A DNA stretch of 50,961 bases, taken from contig JBHYFN010000029.1 of NCBI GenBank assembly GCA_051859505.1, forward strand, positions 1 to 50,961, read 5' to 3'. Origin of the DNA: JAFIEN01 sp051859505 (GTDB lineage: Bacteria; Pseudomonadota; Alphaproteobacteria; Rhodobacterales; Rhodobacteraceae). Below, in pieces: positions 17,268-26,514 of the stretch (the first letter of the stretch is position 1; each line of letters begins with the position of its first letter). Position numbers and translations under genes: made by a program. Under the pieces are notes generated by a model. It was not told the origin of the DNA and did no database searches. It saw only the letters and a program-made list of their open reading frames with translations.

Positions 17268-18073
17268 TCCTGGCCCATGGCGGCAAGCATCGCCTCGATC
17301 CGGGGCAGGTCACCGGGGTTGTTCAATTCCCAGAACTTGCGCCCCCGCGCCTCGACCTCGACACAGAGAAGCGGCAGACGGTTCTCGAGAAAACGCAGCT
17401 GTTCAAGACCTTCCAGCTTTTCCAGCGGGCCTTCGGGCCAGCTGCCGTAAAGCTCGAGCGCCGCGGGGCGGTAGGCATAGACGCCCACATGATGCCAGAC
17501 GGGCGTCACCTCATCGGCGGCGTAGGATCGCCCGGTATAGGGGATCACTTCCTTCGAGAAATAAAGGGCCTGCCGGTCGTGGTCGAACACCGCCGTGGTG
17601 CCGCCCACCCGACCTTCGCGCCGATCCTGAAGAAAACCGTCAAGGGCGGCGCCTTCGGTTTGCAGAACCGGGGTCGCCACGGCCATGTCGGGGCGGGCGG
17701 CAAGGGCCTCGACCAGCGCCTCGATGAACCATGCAGGCGTGAGGGGCGCGTCGCCTTGCAGGTTCACCACGATGTCAAAGGCCTGATCCAGCGTCGCCAC
17801 CGCCTCGGCCACCCGTTCGGTGCCGTTGCGGCAGTCGGACGAGGTCATCACGACTTCGGCGCCGAAATCCCTGCAATGGTCGCGGATCGTGTCGTCATCC
17901 GTCGCCACGACGACCCGCGCCACGCCAGAGACCTGCATCGCCGCCTCCCACGACCTGCGGATCAGCGACTTCTCGACCCCGCCGGCCCCGCGCAGTCCGA
18001 CCAGCGGCTTGCCCGGATAGCGGGACGAGGCGAACCGTGCCGGGATCGCGATCAGGACGGACGGCGCAGACAT
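17264..18073 (-). CDS. kdsB: 3-deoxy-manno-octulosonate cytidylyltransferase
   Basis: 269 residues; activates Kdo to CMP-Kdo. IAIPARFASSRYPGKPLVGL, VVATDDDTIRDHC, DIVVNLQGDAPLTP and HHVGVYAYRPAAL are typical KdsB motifs. The usual NVQGDEP is NLQGDAP, a version also seen in capsule-type (KpsU-like) and some alphaproteobacterial enzymes. The ATG at 18073 shares its A with the cysQ stop (TGATG). With kdsD at 5489 it gives two Kdo-pathway steps in the window. Whether it serves LPS, a capsule or both is open. Confidence 0.92.
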   Translation of the reverse strand: MSAPSVLIAIPARFASSRYPGKPLVGLRGAGGVEKSLIRRSWEAAMQVSGVARVVVATDDDTIRDHCRDFGAEVVMTSSDCRNGTERVAEAVATLDQAFDIVVNLQGDAPLTPAWFIEALVEALAARPDMAVATPVLQTEGAALDGFLQDRREGRVGGTTAVFDHDRQALYFSKEVIPYTGRSYAADEVTPVWHHVGVYAYRPAALELYGSWPEGPLEKLEGLEQLRFLENRLPLLCVEVEARGRKFWELNNPGDLPRIEAMLAAMGQE

Positions 18074-18870
18074 CAGGCGGGCATCAGCGCGCAACCGGGC
18101 GCATAGGCGATGAAGAAGGGGTTTTCGAAACCGGGCTTGCCATAGGTCAGCGGCCGGAGATCGTCGAACCGCACGACCTCGCCCCCCGCGCCGCGCAGGA
18201 CGGCATGACCGGCGGCCGTATCCCATTCCATCGTGCGCCCGAGGCGGGGATAAAGATCCGCCTCGCCCGTCGCGACAAGGCAGAACTTCAGACTGCTGCC
18301 CGCACTGGTCATGTCGCGCACGGCATAGCGGCCGATATAGTCGTCGGTCGCCTGATCGCGGTGCGATTTCGAGGCCACGACCATCAGCGCGTCATTGTCG
18401 GGCTCGGAAACCCGGATCGGCTGGGTGATGCCGACCTTGTCCTTGTCGAGCGTCCCCGTCTCTTCGACCGAAGCGCCGACGGCATTGGTGTAGAAAAGCC
18501 GCCCCCGGGCCGGGGCATAGACCACACCGCGCTGTGGCACGCCGTTCTCCACATAGGCGATGTTGACGGTGAAATCGCCGCGCCGCTGGATGAACTCCTT
18601 GGTTCCGTCCAGCGGATCGACGATCAGGAAGGTCGCGGCACTCTGGGTATGGGTCGCGGCCTGTTCCTCGGTCACGAGGGGCAGATCCGGGAAGGCGGCC
18701 CGCAGCCCGGCCGAGATCAGCCTGTCGGCGGCCTCGTCGGCCTCGGTCACAGGGCTGGCATCGCCCTTCGAGCGCACTTCGAAATCGGCGGAGTCATAGA
18801 TGGACATGATCACCTCACCCGCCTCGAGCGCCAGTCTGCGGATGGTTTCGGTCAGCCGGTCGTGATCCAT
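18073..18870 (-). CDS. cysQ: 3'(2'),5'-bisphosphate nucleotidase CysQ
   Basis: 265 residues of the inositol-monophosphatase fold. Metal-site motifs DPLDGTKEF and MEWDTAAGHA, with the upstream VTEEQ glutamate pair and SPVTEADEAAD, identify CysQ, which turns 3'-phosphoadenosine 5'-phosphate (PAP) into AMP. PAP arises from sulfate assimilation and from sulfotransferases such as the one at 9579-10997, so its place at the head of this block makes sense. The stop overlaps the kdsB start. The gene diverges from the KpsM-like permease. Confidence 0.94.
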   Translation of the reverse strand: MDHDRLTETIRRLALEAGEVIMSIYDSADFEVRSKGDASPVTEADEAADRLISAGLRAAFPDLPLVTEEQAATHTQSAATFLIVDPLDGTKEFIQRRGDFTVNIAYVENGVPQRGVVYAPARGRLFYTNAVGASVEETGTLDKDKVGITQPIRVSEPDNDALMVVASKSHRDQATDDYIGRYAVRDMTSAGSSLKFCLVATGEADLYPRLGRTMEWDTAAGHAVLRGAGGEVVRFDDLRPLTYGKPGFENPFFIAYAPGCALMPA

Positions 18871-18997
18871 CGTTCTTCCTTTCGCCCACTTGGTTGATCC
18901 TGTGGGGCGGCTTCCTTATGCTTTCGCCATAACGGATCAGCAAGAAATAGATGCGATCCAGCCACAGAAGCGGTTCGGAGGCGGCAGACAGCAAGCG

Positions 18998-19819
18998 ATG
19001 TTCGAAACGAGGCGGGAACCATCGGCTCTGCGCTCCGGGGCGGCATTGCTCGAGCTGATCTATCACAGCGTCGTGCGCGATATCCGCAAGACCCATCGCA
19101 ACGCCATCGCCGGACTGTTCCTCAACATCCTGCAGACGATCGTCTTCGTCCTTGCCTTCTACCTGATGTTCAGCCTGATCGGACTGCGGGGCAGCGCGCT
19201 TCGGGGGGATTTCCTGCTGTATATCATGTCGGGCATCTTCCTCTTCATGGTGCATACCAAGGCCGTGGCCGCCGTGGTCAAGGCCGATGGCCCCGCCTCG
19301 TCGATGATGCAGCACGCGCCTCTCAACACCTTCATCACGATCAGCGCGGCGGCGATCAGCTCGCTTTACATCCAGATCCTGTCGCTTCTGACGATCCTCT
19401 TTTTCTATCACGTCCTCTTCACGCCCGTGACCATCGACAACCCGGTCGGTGCGATGGGCATGGTGCTTTTGTCATGGTTCTCGGGCGTCGGGGTGGGGAT
19501 CCTGTTTGCCTCGATCAAGCCGTGGTTCCCCGAATTCGTGACCGTCGGGTCATCGGTCTATTCGCGGCTGAACATGGTCGCCTCGGGCAAGATGTTCGTC
19601 GCCAGCAGCATGCCGGCCTATCTTCTGCCTTTGTTCGACTGGAACCCGCTTTTTCATACGATCGACCAGGCGCGGGGCTTTGTTTTCCTGCATTACGACG
19701 CCCGGGTCACGTCGATTTCCTATCCGCTTTACGTCTCGCTGGCGCTGGTCGTCATCGGTCTGATGGCGGAATCCTTCACGCGGCGCCATGCGTCGATTTC
19801 CTGGGGAGCAGGCCGATGA
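18998..19819 (+). CDS. ABC-2 type polysaccharide export permease (KpsM-like)
   Basis: 273 residues with about six membrane helices (for example ILQTIVFVLAFYLMFSLIGL and YPLYVSLALVVIGLMAESF), matching the ABC-2/KpsM-Wzm permease family that exports capsule or O-antigen. The ATG at 18998 is the only internal methionine near the expected N-terminus; GGAGG lies 15 bases upstream, somewhat far. No partner ATPase (KpsT) is adjacent. It diverges from cysQ and overlaps the next gene by four bases. The substrate is inferred to be the glycan of the neighbouring block. Confidence 0.78.
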   Translation: MFETRREPSALRSGAALLELIYHSVVRDIRKTHRNAIAGLFLNILQTIVFVLAFYLMFSLIGLRGSALRGDFLLYIMSGIFLFMVHTKAVAAVVKADGPASSMMQHAPLNTFITISAAAISSLYIQILSLLTILFFYHVLFTPVTIDNPVGAMGMVLLSWFSGVGVGILFASIKPWFPEFVTVGSSVYSRLNMVASGKMFVASSMPAYLLPLFDWNPLFHTIDQARGFVFLHYDARVTSISYPLYVSLALVVIGLMAESFTRRHASISWGAGR

Positions 19820-20436
19820 AACACCTTCTTGCAATTTCTTGCACCATGCTGATGGCTGCGGGCGCCGCCGGTGCCGATGATGGCAGGCCCGATTTCCCCG
19901 CGCATTTCCATGTGACCGGCGTGGCCGAGGATGACCGGCTCAACATCCGGGCCGAGCCTTCGGCCAGCGCCCCGATCCTCGAGAGCTACTATGCCTATGC
20001 CTTCAATATCGAAGTCATCGAGACGAATGCCGAAGGCACCTGGGGCCTTGTCGGCGTCCCCGAGGGAAACGGCTGGGTCAACATGCGCTATCTCGCCCGG
20101 TCCGAGGTCTTTCCCTATGAACTGCCCCGCCCGCTGACCTGCATCGGGACCGAGCCGTTCTGGAACATCGGCCTTTATCCGCGCGGCAGCGAGTTCGAGA
20201 GGATGGGCGATGTGCGGCGCAGCCTGACCACGGTGCACGAGGCGGTGGGCGAAAACGGATTCCTTGCCCGGCTTGAAGAAGGGCCGACGCTGGAACGGAC
20301 GCTGATCGTCGAAAGGGGCCAGTGTTCGGACGGTATGTCGGACCGTCGCTACGGCTGGACCGCGACGCTGTTCACCGAGGCGCCGGACGGCAACTATGTG
20401 CTGTCGGGCTGTTGCACGCTGGACGACAATTTCTGA
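19816..20436 (+). CDS. Periplasmic SH3-domain/COG3650-type protein
   Basis: 206 residues with a signal peptide (KHLLAISCTMLMAAGAAGA). Residues about 30-95 form a bacterial SH3 domain (DRLNIRAEPSASAPILESY to GNGWVNMRYLARSEVF), a fold often used to bind cell-wall peptides. The C-terminal half has the COG3650-type signature CIGTEPFWNIGLYP, GQCSDGMSDRRYGW and LSGCC with conserved cysteines; function unknown. It is coupled (ATGA) to the KpsM-like permease. Its 3' end overlaps alkB on the other strand by 43 bases. Confidence 0.75.
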   Translation: MKHLLAISCTMLMAAGAAGADDGRPDFPAHFHVTGVAEDDRLNIRAEPSASAPILESYYAYAFNIEVIETNAEGTWGLVGVPEGNGWVNMRYLARSEVFPYELPRPLTCIGTEPFWNIGLYPRGSEFERMGDVRRSLTTVHEAVGENGFLARLEEGPTLERTLIVERGQCSDGMSDRRYGWTATLFTEAPDGNYVLSGCCTLDDNF

Positions 20437-21068
20437 GCGGCGGTCACGACCCGCAGCGTCAGATTGATCCGCCCGCCCCCTGACAGAAGGCTGGATGAGC
20501 CTGCGCGGATCCGGTCCACCCCGTGATGGATCAGCCGGGCCGGCCCGCCCATCACAAGCACATCGCCCGACCGCAGCCAGAACGATTCGGTCGGGCCGCC
20601 GCGGCTTGTCTGGCCGATGCGGAACAGCGCTTCGTCCCCCAGCGAGATCGAGACGACCGGACAATCCATATCCGCCTCGTCCCGATCCTGATGAAGGCCC
20701 ATGCGCGCGGTGCCGCGATAGAGGTTCACCAGACAGGATTCCGGCATCCGGTCACAGCCGGAGACGGCCTGCCAGACCGCAAGGATACTGTCGGGGATGG
20801 GTGGCCAGGGCCGCCCGTCCGGTTGCGTCGCCTCGTAGCGATAGCCCCGGCGATCACTGACCCAACCCAGCTGCCCGGCGGCCGACATGCGCACGCTCAG
20901 GCTTTGGCCGGAGCGCGTGGTCATGACCCGGAACGGCGCCTGGGCTGCGAGGGTGCGCAGATCCTCGACCATGGATCTCTGCTGCCCGGGCGACAGGAAC
21001 CCCGGCCAGACGGCGACGCCGCGACAGACGAAGCCGGGCGGCCTGTGCTCAAGTGCTGACCCGGACAA
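20394..21068 (-). CDS. alkB: AlkB-family DNA/RNA alkylation repair dioxygenase
   Basis: 224 residues. Fe(II) ligands are H126 and D128 (GLHQDRDEADMDCPVVSISLG) and H182 (HHGVDRI); the 2-oxoglutarate arginine lies in GRINLTLR. It repairs N1-methyladenine and N3-methylcytosine by oxidative demethylation. The start is inferred as a TTG at 21068, because GGAGG stands eight bases before it and the length then agrees with AlkB (about 216 residues); the ATG at 21188 would add 40 residues unlike the family. Its tail overlaps the convergent COG3650 gene. Confidence 0.88.
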   Translation of the reverse strand: MSGSALEHRPPGFVCRGVAVWPGFLSPGQQRSMVEDLRTLAAQAPFRVMTTRSGQSLSVRMSAAGQLGWVSDRRGYRYEATQPDGRPWPPIPDSILAVWQAVSGCDRMPESCLVNLYRGTARMGLHQDRDEADMDCPVVSISLGDEALFRIGQTSRGGPTESFWLRSGDVLVMGGPARLIHHGVDRIRAGSSSLLSGGGRINLTLRVVTAAQKLSSSVQQPDST

Positions 21069-21103
21069 CGGCCTTGCCTCCAGAAATGACAAATCGCACC
21101 GGC

Positions 21104-21122
21104 GGGCCCTGTTGCAGGGCCC
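21104..21122. repeat. Perfect inverted repeat overlapping the dnaK promoter -35
   Basis: GGGCCCTG and CAGGGCCC are perfect 8-base arms around a TTG loop that is also the core of the proposed RpoH -35. It is not a CIRCE element. It could be an operator or a chance GC-rich palindrome. Confidence 0.45.
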
Positions 21123-21139
21123 CGGCACCCCACCTATAT
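21111..21139 (+). promoter_or_regulatory. Candidate heat-shock (RpoH) promoter of dnaK
   Basis: GTTG at 21111-21114 and CCTATAT at 21133-21139 with an 18-base spacer agree with the alphaproteobacterial RpoH pattern (CTTG, 17-18 bases, CYTATNT) except for one -35 base. Transcription would begin near 21146, about 105 bases before the dnaK ATG. No CIRCE repeat is present, so HrcA control is not suggested. Confidence 0.55.
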
Positions 21140-21250
21140 ACCGCGAGATCAATCGGCAGGCAGTCACAAACCTGTCGCAAGCAACCATACGGCAGGGGGC
21201 GCCTGACTGGGCCCCGACCGTTCAAACCGCCTGAGAAAGGGTTTTGAGAA

Positions 21251-23170
<1,920 letters not shown>

Positions 23171-23186
23171 TCAGAACGGCACCTCG

Positions 23187-23212
23187 GGACTGGCCCTTCC
23201 GGGGGCCGGTCC
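23187..23212 (+). terminator. dnaK-dnaJ intergenic hairpin (attenuator or processing site)
   Basis: GGACTGGCCC and GGGCCGGTCC form a 10-base stem (one T-G wobble) with a six-base loop, followed by TTTCC. It may end part of the transcripts after dnaK or protect the dnaK mRNA 3' end. The weak T-run argues against full termination. Confidence 0.55.
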
Positions 23213-23239
23213 TTTCCGTGGTGCGAGAGGATCAGGCCG

Positions 23240-24397
23240 ATGGCAAAACGCGATTACTACGAAACACTCGGCGTTGCCCGCGGTGCCAATGCCGACGAGA
23301 TCAAGAAGGCCTATCGCTCGAAGGCGAAAGAGCTTCACCCCGACCGCAACGCCGACAACCCCAACGCCGAAGCCCAGTTCAAGGAAGTGAACGAGGCCTA
23401 TGACGTGCTGAAGGATGCCGACAAGAAGGCAGCCTATGACCGTTTTGGGCATGCCGCCTTTGAAGGCGGCAACGGCGCCAGCGCGCGGCCCGGGCAGGGT
23501 GGCTTCCGCCCGCAGGGCGATTTCGCCAGCGCGTTTTCCGACGTTTTCGATGATCTCTTCGGCGATTTCATGGGCGGACGCGGCGCAGGTGGCGGCGGGC
23601 GGGCCCGGGCCTCGCGGGGCAATGACCTTCGGTACAATCTCCGCATCACGCTGGAAGAGGCCTATTCCGGTCTGCAAAAGACGCTGACGGTGCCAACGGC
23701 CGTCACCTGCAGCGCCTGCAGCGGATCCGGCGCGGAAGGCAGCAGCGAGCCGCAGACCTGTCCGACCTGTTCGGGGATGGGCAAGGTCCGGGCACAGCAG
23801 GGCTTTTTCACGGTCGAGCGCACCTGCCCGACCTGCAACGGCATTGGCCAGATCATCAAGAACCCCTGCAAGGCCTGCAATGGCGCGGGTCGGGTCGAAA
23901 AGGAAAAGGCGCTTTCGGTCAACATTCCGGCCGGGGTCGAAACCGGAACCCGGATCCGGCTGGCCGGAGAGGGCGAGGCCGGCTTGCGCGGCGGTCCGAC
24001 CGGCGATCTTTATATCTTCATCGAGGTCAGGGAACATGCGCTGTTCCAGCGCGACGGCAACGATCTTTATTGCCGCGTGCCGGTCTCGATGGCCTCGGCG
24101 GCGCTGGGCGGCGATATCGAGGTGCCGACGATCGACGGTGGCAAGAGCCGGGTCAAGATCCCCGAAGGCAGCCAGTCAGGCCGGCAGATGCGCCTGCGCG
24201 GCAAGGGAATGCCGTCGCTTCGGGGCAAGGAGGTGGGCGACATGTTCATCGAGCTTGCGGTCGAAACGCCCGTCAACCTGACGGCGCGGCAAAAGGAAAT
24301 CCTGCGCGAGTTCGACAAGCTGAGCGAAGCCAACAATCCGCAGTCGGCCGGATTTTTCTCGGCGGTCAAGAATTTCTGGGATTCGATGAAGGGCTGA
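23240..24397 (+). CDS. dnaJ: Chaperone DnaJ (Hsp40)
   Basis: 385 residues in type I layout: J domain with HPD at residues 33-35 (KELHPDRNAD), a Gly/Phe-rich linker, four zinc-finger CxxCxGxG repeats (CSACSGSG, CPTCSGMG, CPTCNGIG, CKACNGAG), and the C-terminal substrate domain with LRGKGMPSLRG. It stimulates the DnaK ATPase and delivers clients. The dnaK-dnaJ order is standard. The ATG at 23240 follows GAGAGGA. Confidence 0.98.
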   Translation: MAKRDYYETLGVARGANADEIKKAYRSKAKELHPDRNADNPNAEAQFKEVNEAYDVLKDADKKAAYDRFGHAAFEGGNGASARPGQGGFRPQGDFASAFSDVFDDLFGDFMGGRGAGGGGRARASRGNDLRYNLRITLEEAYSGLQKTLTVPTAVTCSACSGSGAEGSSEPQTCPTCSGMGKVRAQQGFFTVERTCPTCNGIGQIIKNPCKACNGAGRVEKEKALSVNIPAGVETGTRIRLAGEGEAGLRGGPTGDLYIFIEVREHALFQRDGNDLYCRVPVSMASAALGGDIEVPTIDGGKSRVKIPEGSQSGRQMRLRGKGMPSLRGKEVGDMFIELAVETPVNLTARQKEILREFDKLSEANNPQSAGFFSAVKNFWDSMKG

Positions 24398-24457
24398 ATC
24401 TGACCGGGTCCGAGCCTGGTTAAGAGATCTTTCATCTTGTCCGGCGACAGTCTGGGC

Positions 24458-25219
24458 ATGACAGAGATTCGTGCCTTTCAGGAAAGCCTGCCCTTCTTCT
24501 CTCCCGCTCCCGATGCGGCAGAGCGGGTCGAGGTGGGGGGGCGGCTTCCCAGTTATATCCGCGACCATCGGCAAAGGTTGCGGCAAAGGTTTCATGAGGG
24601 TGGTGCGGATGCGCTGCCCGATTACGAGATGCTCGAACTCCTGCTGTTTCAGGCCATCGCCCGGCAGGATGTCAAACCGCTGGCCCGCAGGCTTCTCGAC
24701 ACATTCGGCGATTTCAACCAGGTTCTGGCCGCCCCGCGGGCGCGGCTTTTGCAGGTCGACGGGGTGGGCGATGCGGTCATCACCGTTCTGAAGGTCACGG
24801 AAGCGGCCGCCCACCGGATGGCGCGCGCACGGATCATGAAGCGCCATGTCATTTCCAGCTGGGACGCCGTGCTGGACTACTGCCACACCGTCATGGCCCA
24901 TCGCGAGACCGAACAGTTCCGGATCCTGTTCCTTGACCGCAAGAACAACCTTATCGCGGATGAACAACAGGCCGAGGGCACGGTCGACCATGTGCCGGTC
25001 TATCCGAGGGAAGTTGTGAAGCGCGCTCTTGAGCTGAACGCCAGTGCCCTGATTCTGGTGCACAATCACCCGTCAGGGGATCCGACCCCTTCGCAAAGCG
25101 ATATCGACATGACGCGACAGATCGAAGCGGCCGCCCAGATCCTTGGTATCGCAGTTCACGATCATCTGATAATCGGCAAATCGCGCGAACTCAGCTTTCG
25201 CGCACATGGTGTACTGTAA
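24458..25219 (+). CDS. radC: RadC-family JAB-domain protein (UPF0758)
   Basis: 253 residues. An N-terminal helix-hairpin-helix-like part (YEMLELLLFQAIARQDVKPLA, LLQVDGVGDAVI) precedes the JAB/MPN metalloprotease-like domain with the zinc motif LVHNHPSGDPTPSQSD. Despite the name its role in DNA repair is doubtful in characterised cases. The ATG at 24458 (MTEIRAF) is used rather than a TTG at 24437. It lies 60 bases after dnaJ and may read from the same transcript. Confidence 0.9.
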   Translation: MTEIRAFQESLPFFSPAPDAAERVEVGGRLPSYIRDHRQRLRQRFHEGGADALPDYEMLELLLFQAIARQDVKPLARRLLDTFGDFNQVLAAPRARLLQVDGVGDAVITVLKVTEAAAHRMARARIMKRHVISSWDAVLDYCHTVMAHRETEQFRILFLDRKNNLIADEQQAEGTVDHVPVYPREVVKRALELNASALILVHNHPSGDPTPSQSDIDMTRQIEAAAQILGIAVHDHLIIGKSRELSFRAHGVL

Positions 25220-25224
25220 ATGGT

Positions 25225-25249
25225 ATGGGCGGCCCTTGTGGCCGCCCAT
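25225..25249. terminator. Perfect hairpin between convergent radC and secreted-protein gene
   Basis: ATGGGCGGCC and GGCCGCCCAT form a perfect 10-base stem with a CTTGT loop, five bases after the radC stop. No U-run follows on either strand, but its place between convergent genes fits a shared terminator. A tandem TGGCACC direct repeat lies just after, at about 25264-25278. Confidence 0.5.
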
Positions 25250-25296
25250 GGTTGCTAATGGCCTGGCACCTGGCACCTGGCCCGTCACTTTGGCGG

Positions 25297-26385
25297 TCAC
25301 TTGGCCGCCACGGTCAGATCCAGCAGCAGGTGCCTCACGATCAGGAACTCACCGACCGCGCTGCAATCCGGCAGGTTCATCGACAGGTCCAGCGAGAAGG
25401 GATCGGCCCCCGGCGACACCTGAATCGTCTGGGCGGCGACCTCTCGGCCGCAGTTGCCGGCCGTGACAGGCGTTTCCACGGTGAAGTCGACACGACCGTC
25501 CCGGGCCGTCAGACCCGACGGATAGGTATAGACCTCGGCCATGAACCGGCCCGGCGCGTCGGGATCGCCCAGCCTTGTCAGGAAGCCACCGCCGCCGGCC
25601 AGGGCAACAGAGGCATCGCGGCCGGCGCCATGCCAGACATGCCCTTCAGAGCCGTAGTCGGCCCCGAACTCGAGAGCGTGAATCTCGGGGCCATCGCTGC
25701 CCTGCCACTGCAGGACGGCGCGGTCGTACTGGGCAAGATCGGGAACAGAGGTCACGGCGACCGCCCCGTCCTGGCCGGGCAGGTCAACCATGAAGACGGC
25801 CGCCTCGGCCAGCGCCGGGACGATGACTTCGGCCTGACCGGCTTCATCCGTGAGGATGGAGAACATCATCCCCTGGTGGTGGATCGTTGCCTGCATTTCC
25901 GGGGCGCAGGGTGCATCAAGGCGCAGCGCGACAAGGGCGGCCGGCATCGCTTCGGCCGTCAGGCCTGTTGAGCAGACCGCAGCCTCGGCCGAGCGACCAT
26001 CCGTCTCGGGGACCGGGTTCTCGAAGGGTTCAAAGGCGACATCGGATTCGAGCGCAGCCAGCGTGATCGGCGTCGACTCTTCGACGACCTGATCTGCCTC
26101 GGACGGCACTGCGAAGTTGACGGGAATCGCCTCGGGCGCAGGCAGGGTGGGGCGTTCAAGGCTGCGGAACCCCGAAACGGTCTGCGCGATCCGGGGGGCC
26201 CCCGATGCCTGCGCGACCCTGGCCTCGGCCATGGGGGCCTGCGGCACGGCGGTCTGGGCGCCGGGCGGCGCCGTTGCCTCGCTGAACCGGGCGGCGAGGG
26301 CGTCGCCGTTCTGCATTACAAAGCCGATCCCCAGCGCCACCGAAAAGGTGCCGCCGGCAACCAAGAACTGTCTGGCACGCGACAT
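25297..26385 (-). CDS. Secreted or membrane-anchored protein of unknown function next to secA
   Basis: 362 residues. The N-terminus is an uncleaved anchor or signal (RQFLVAGGTFSVALGIGFVM); residues about 35-110 are a Pro/Ala-rich, low-complexity linker; the rest is a beta-rich domain with four cysteines (VCSTGL, APCAPEM, GNCGRE, PDCSAV) that could form two disulfides. I do not recognise the family. Rhodobacterales genomes often carry a protein like this beside secA, sometimes loosely called a translocase, with no supporting motif. It lies downstream of secA on the same strand, 129 bases away with a hairpin between. Confidence 0.72.
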   Translation of the reverse strand: MSRARQFLVAGGTFSVALGIGFVMQNGDALAARFSEATAPPGAQTAVPQAPMAEARVAQASGAPRIAQTVSGFRSLERPTLPAPEAIPVNFAVPSEADQVVEESTPITLAALESDVAFEPFENPVPETDGRSAEAAVCSTGLTAEAMPAALVALRLDAPCAPEMQATIHHQGMMFSILTDEAGQAEVIVPALAEAAVFMVDLPGQDGAVAVTSVPDLAQYDRAVLQWQGSDGPEIHALEFGADYGSEGHVWHGAGRDASVALAGGGGFLTRLGDPDAPGRFMAEVYTYPSGLTARDGRVDFTVETPVTAGNCGREVAAQTIQVSPGADPFSLDLSMNLPDCSAVGEFLIVRHLLLDLTVAAK

Positions 26386-26481
26386 GGGATGCTTCCTTCA
26401 CCGTATCGGATCTGGAAACACCATGGTTCGGGAACTTGGCCCCAACTGGGCCGAGTGGTGATTTCATCAAGGCTCAATTCG

Positions 26482-26503
26482 GGCAGATCCGGACGGATCT
26501 GCC
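26482..26503 (-). terminator. Hairpin downstream of secA
   Basis: GGCAGATCC and GGATCTGCC form a perfect 9-base stem with a 4-base loop, 12 bases beyond the secA stop. There is no T-run, so termination may be partial, or the element may protect the mRNA end. Confidence 0.5.
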
Positions 26504-26514
26504 TCAACTCTGCC

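Noticed and set aside
14424..17450. A 1008-codon open frame on the plus strand
   Set aside because: Opposite the GT4, galU and GT2 genes; composition is that of antisense high-GC DNA.
21069..21250. A CIRCE/HrcA element upstream of dnaK
   Set aside because: The consensus TTAGCACTC and its complement are absent; the palindrome present has a different sequence and spacing.
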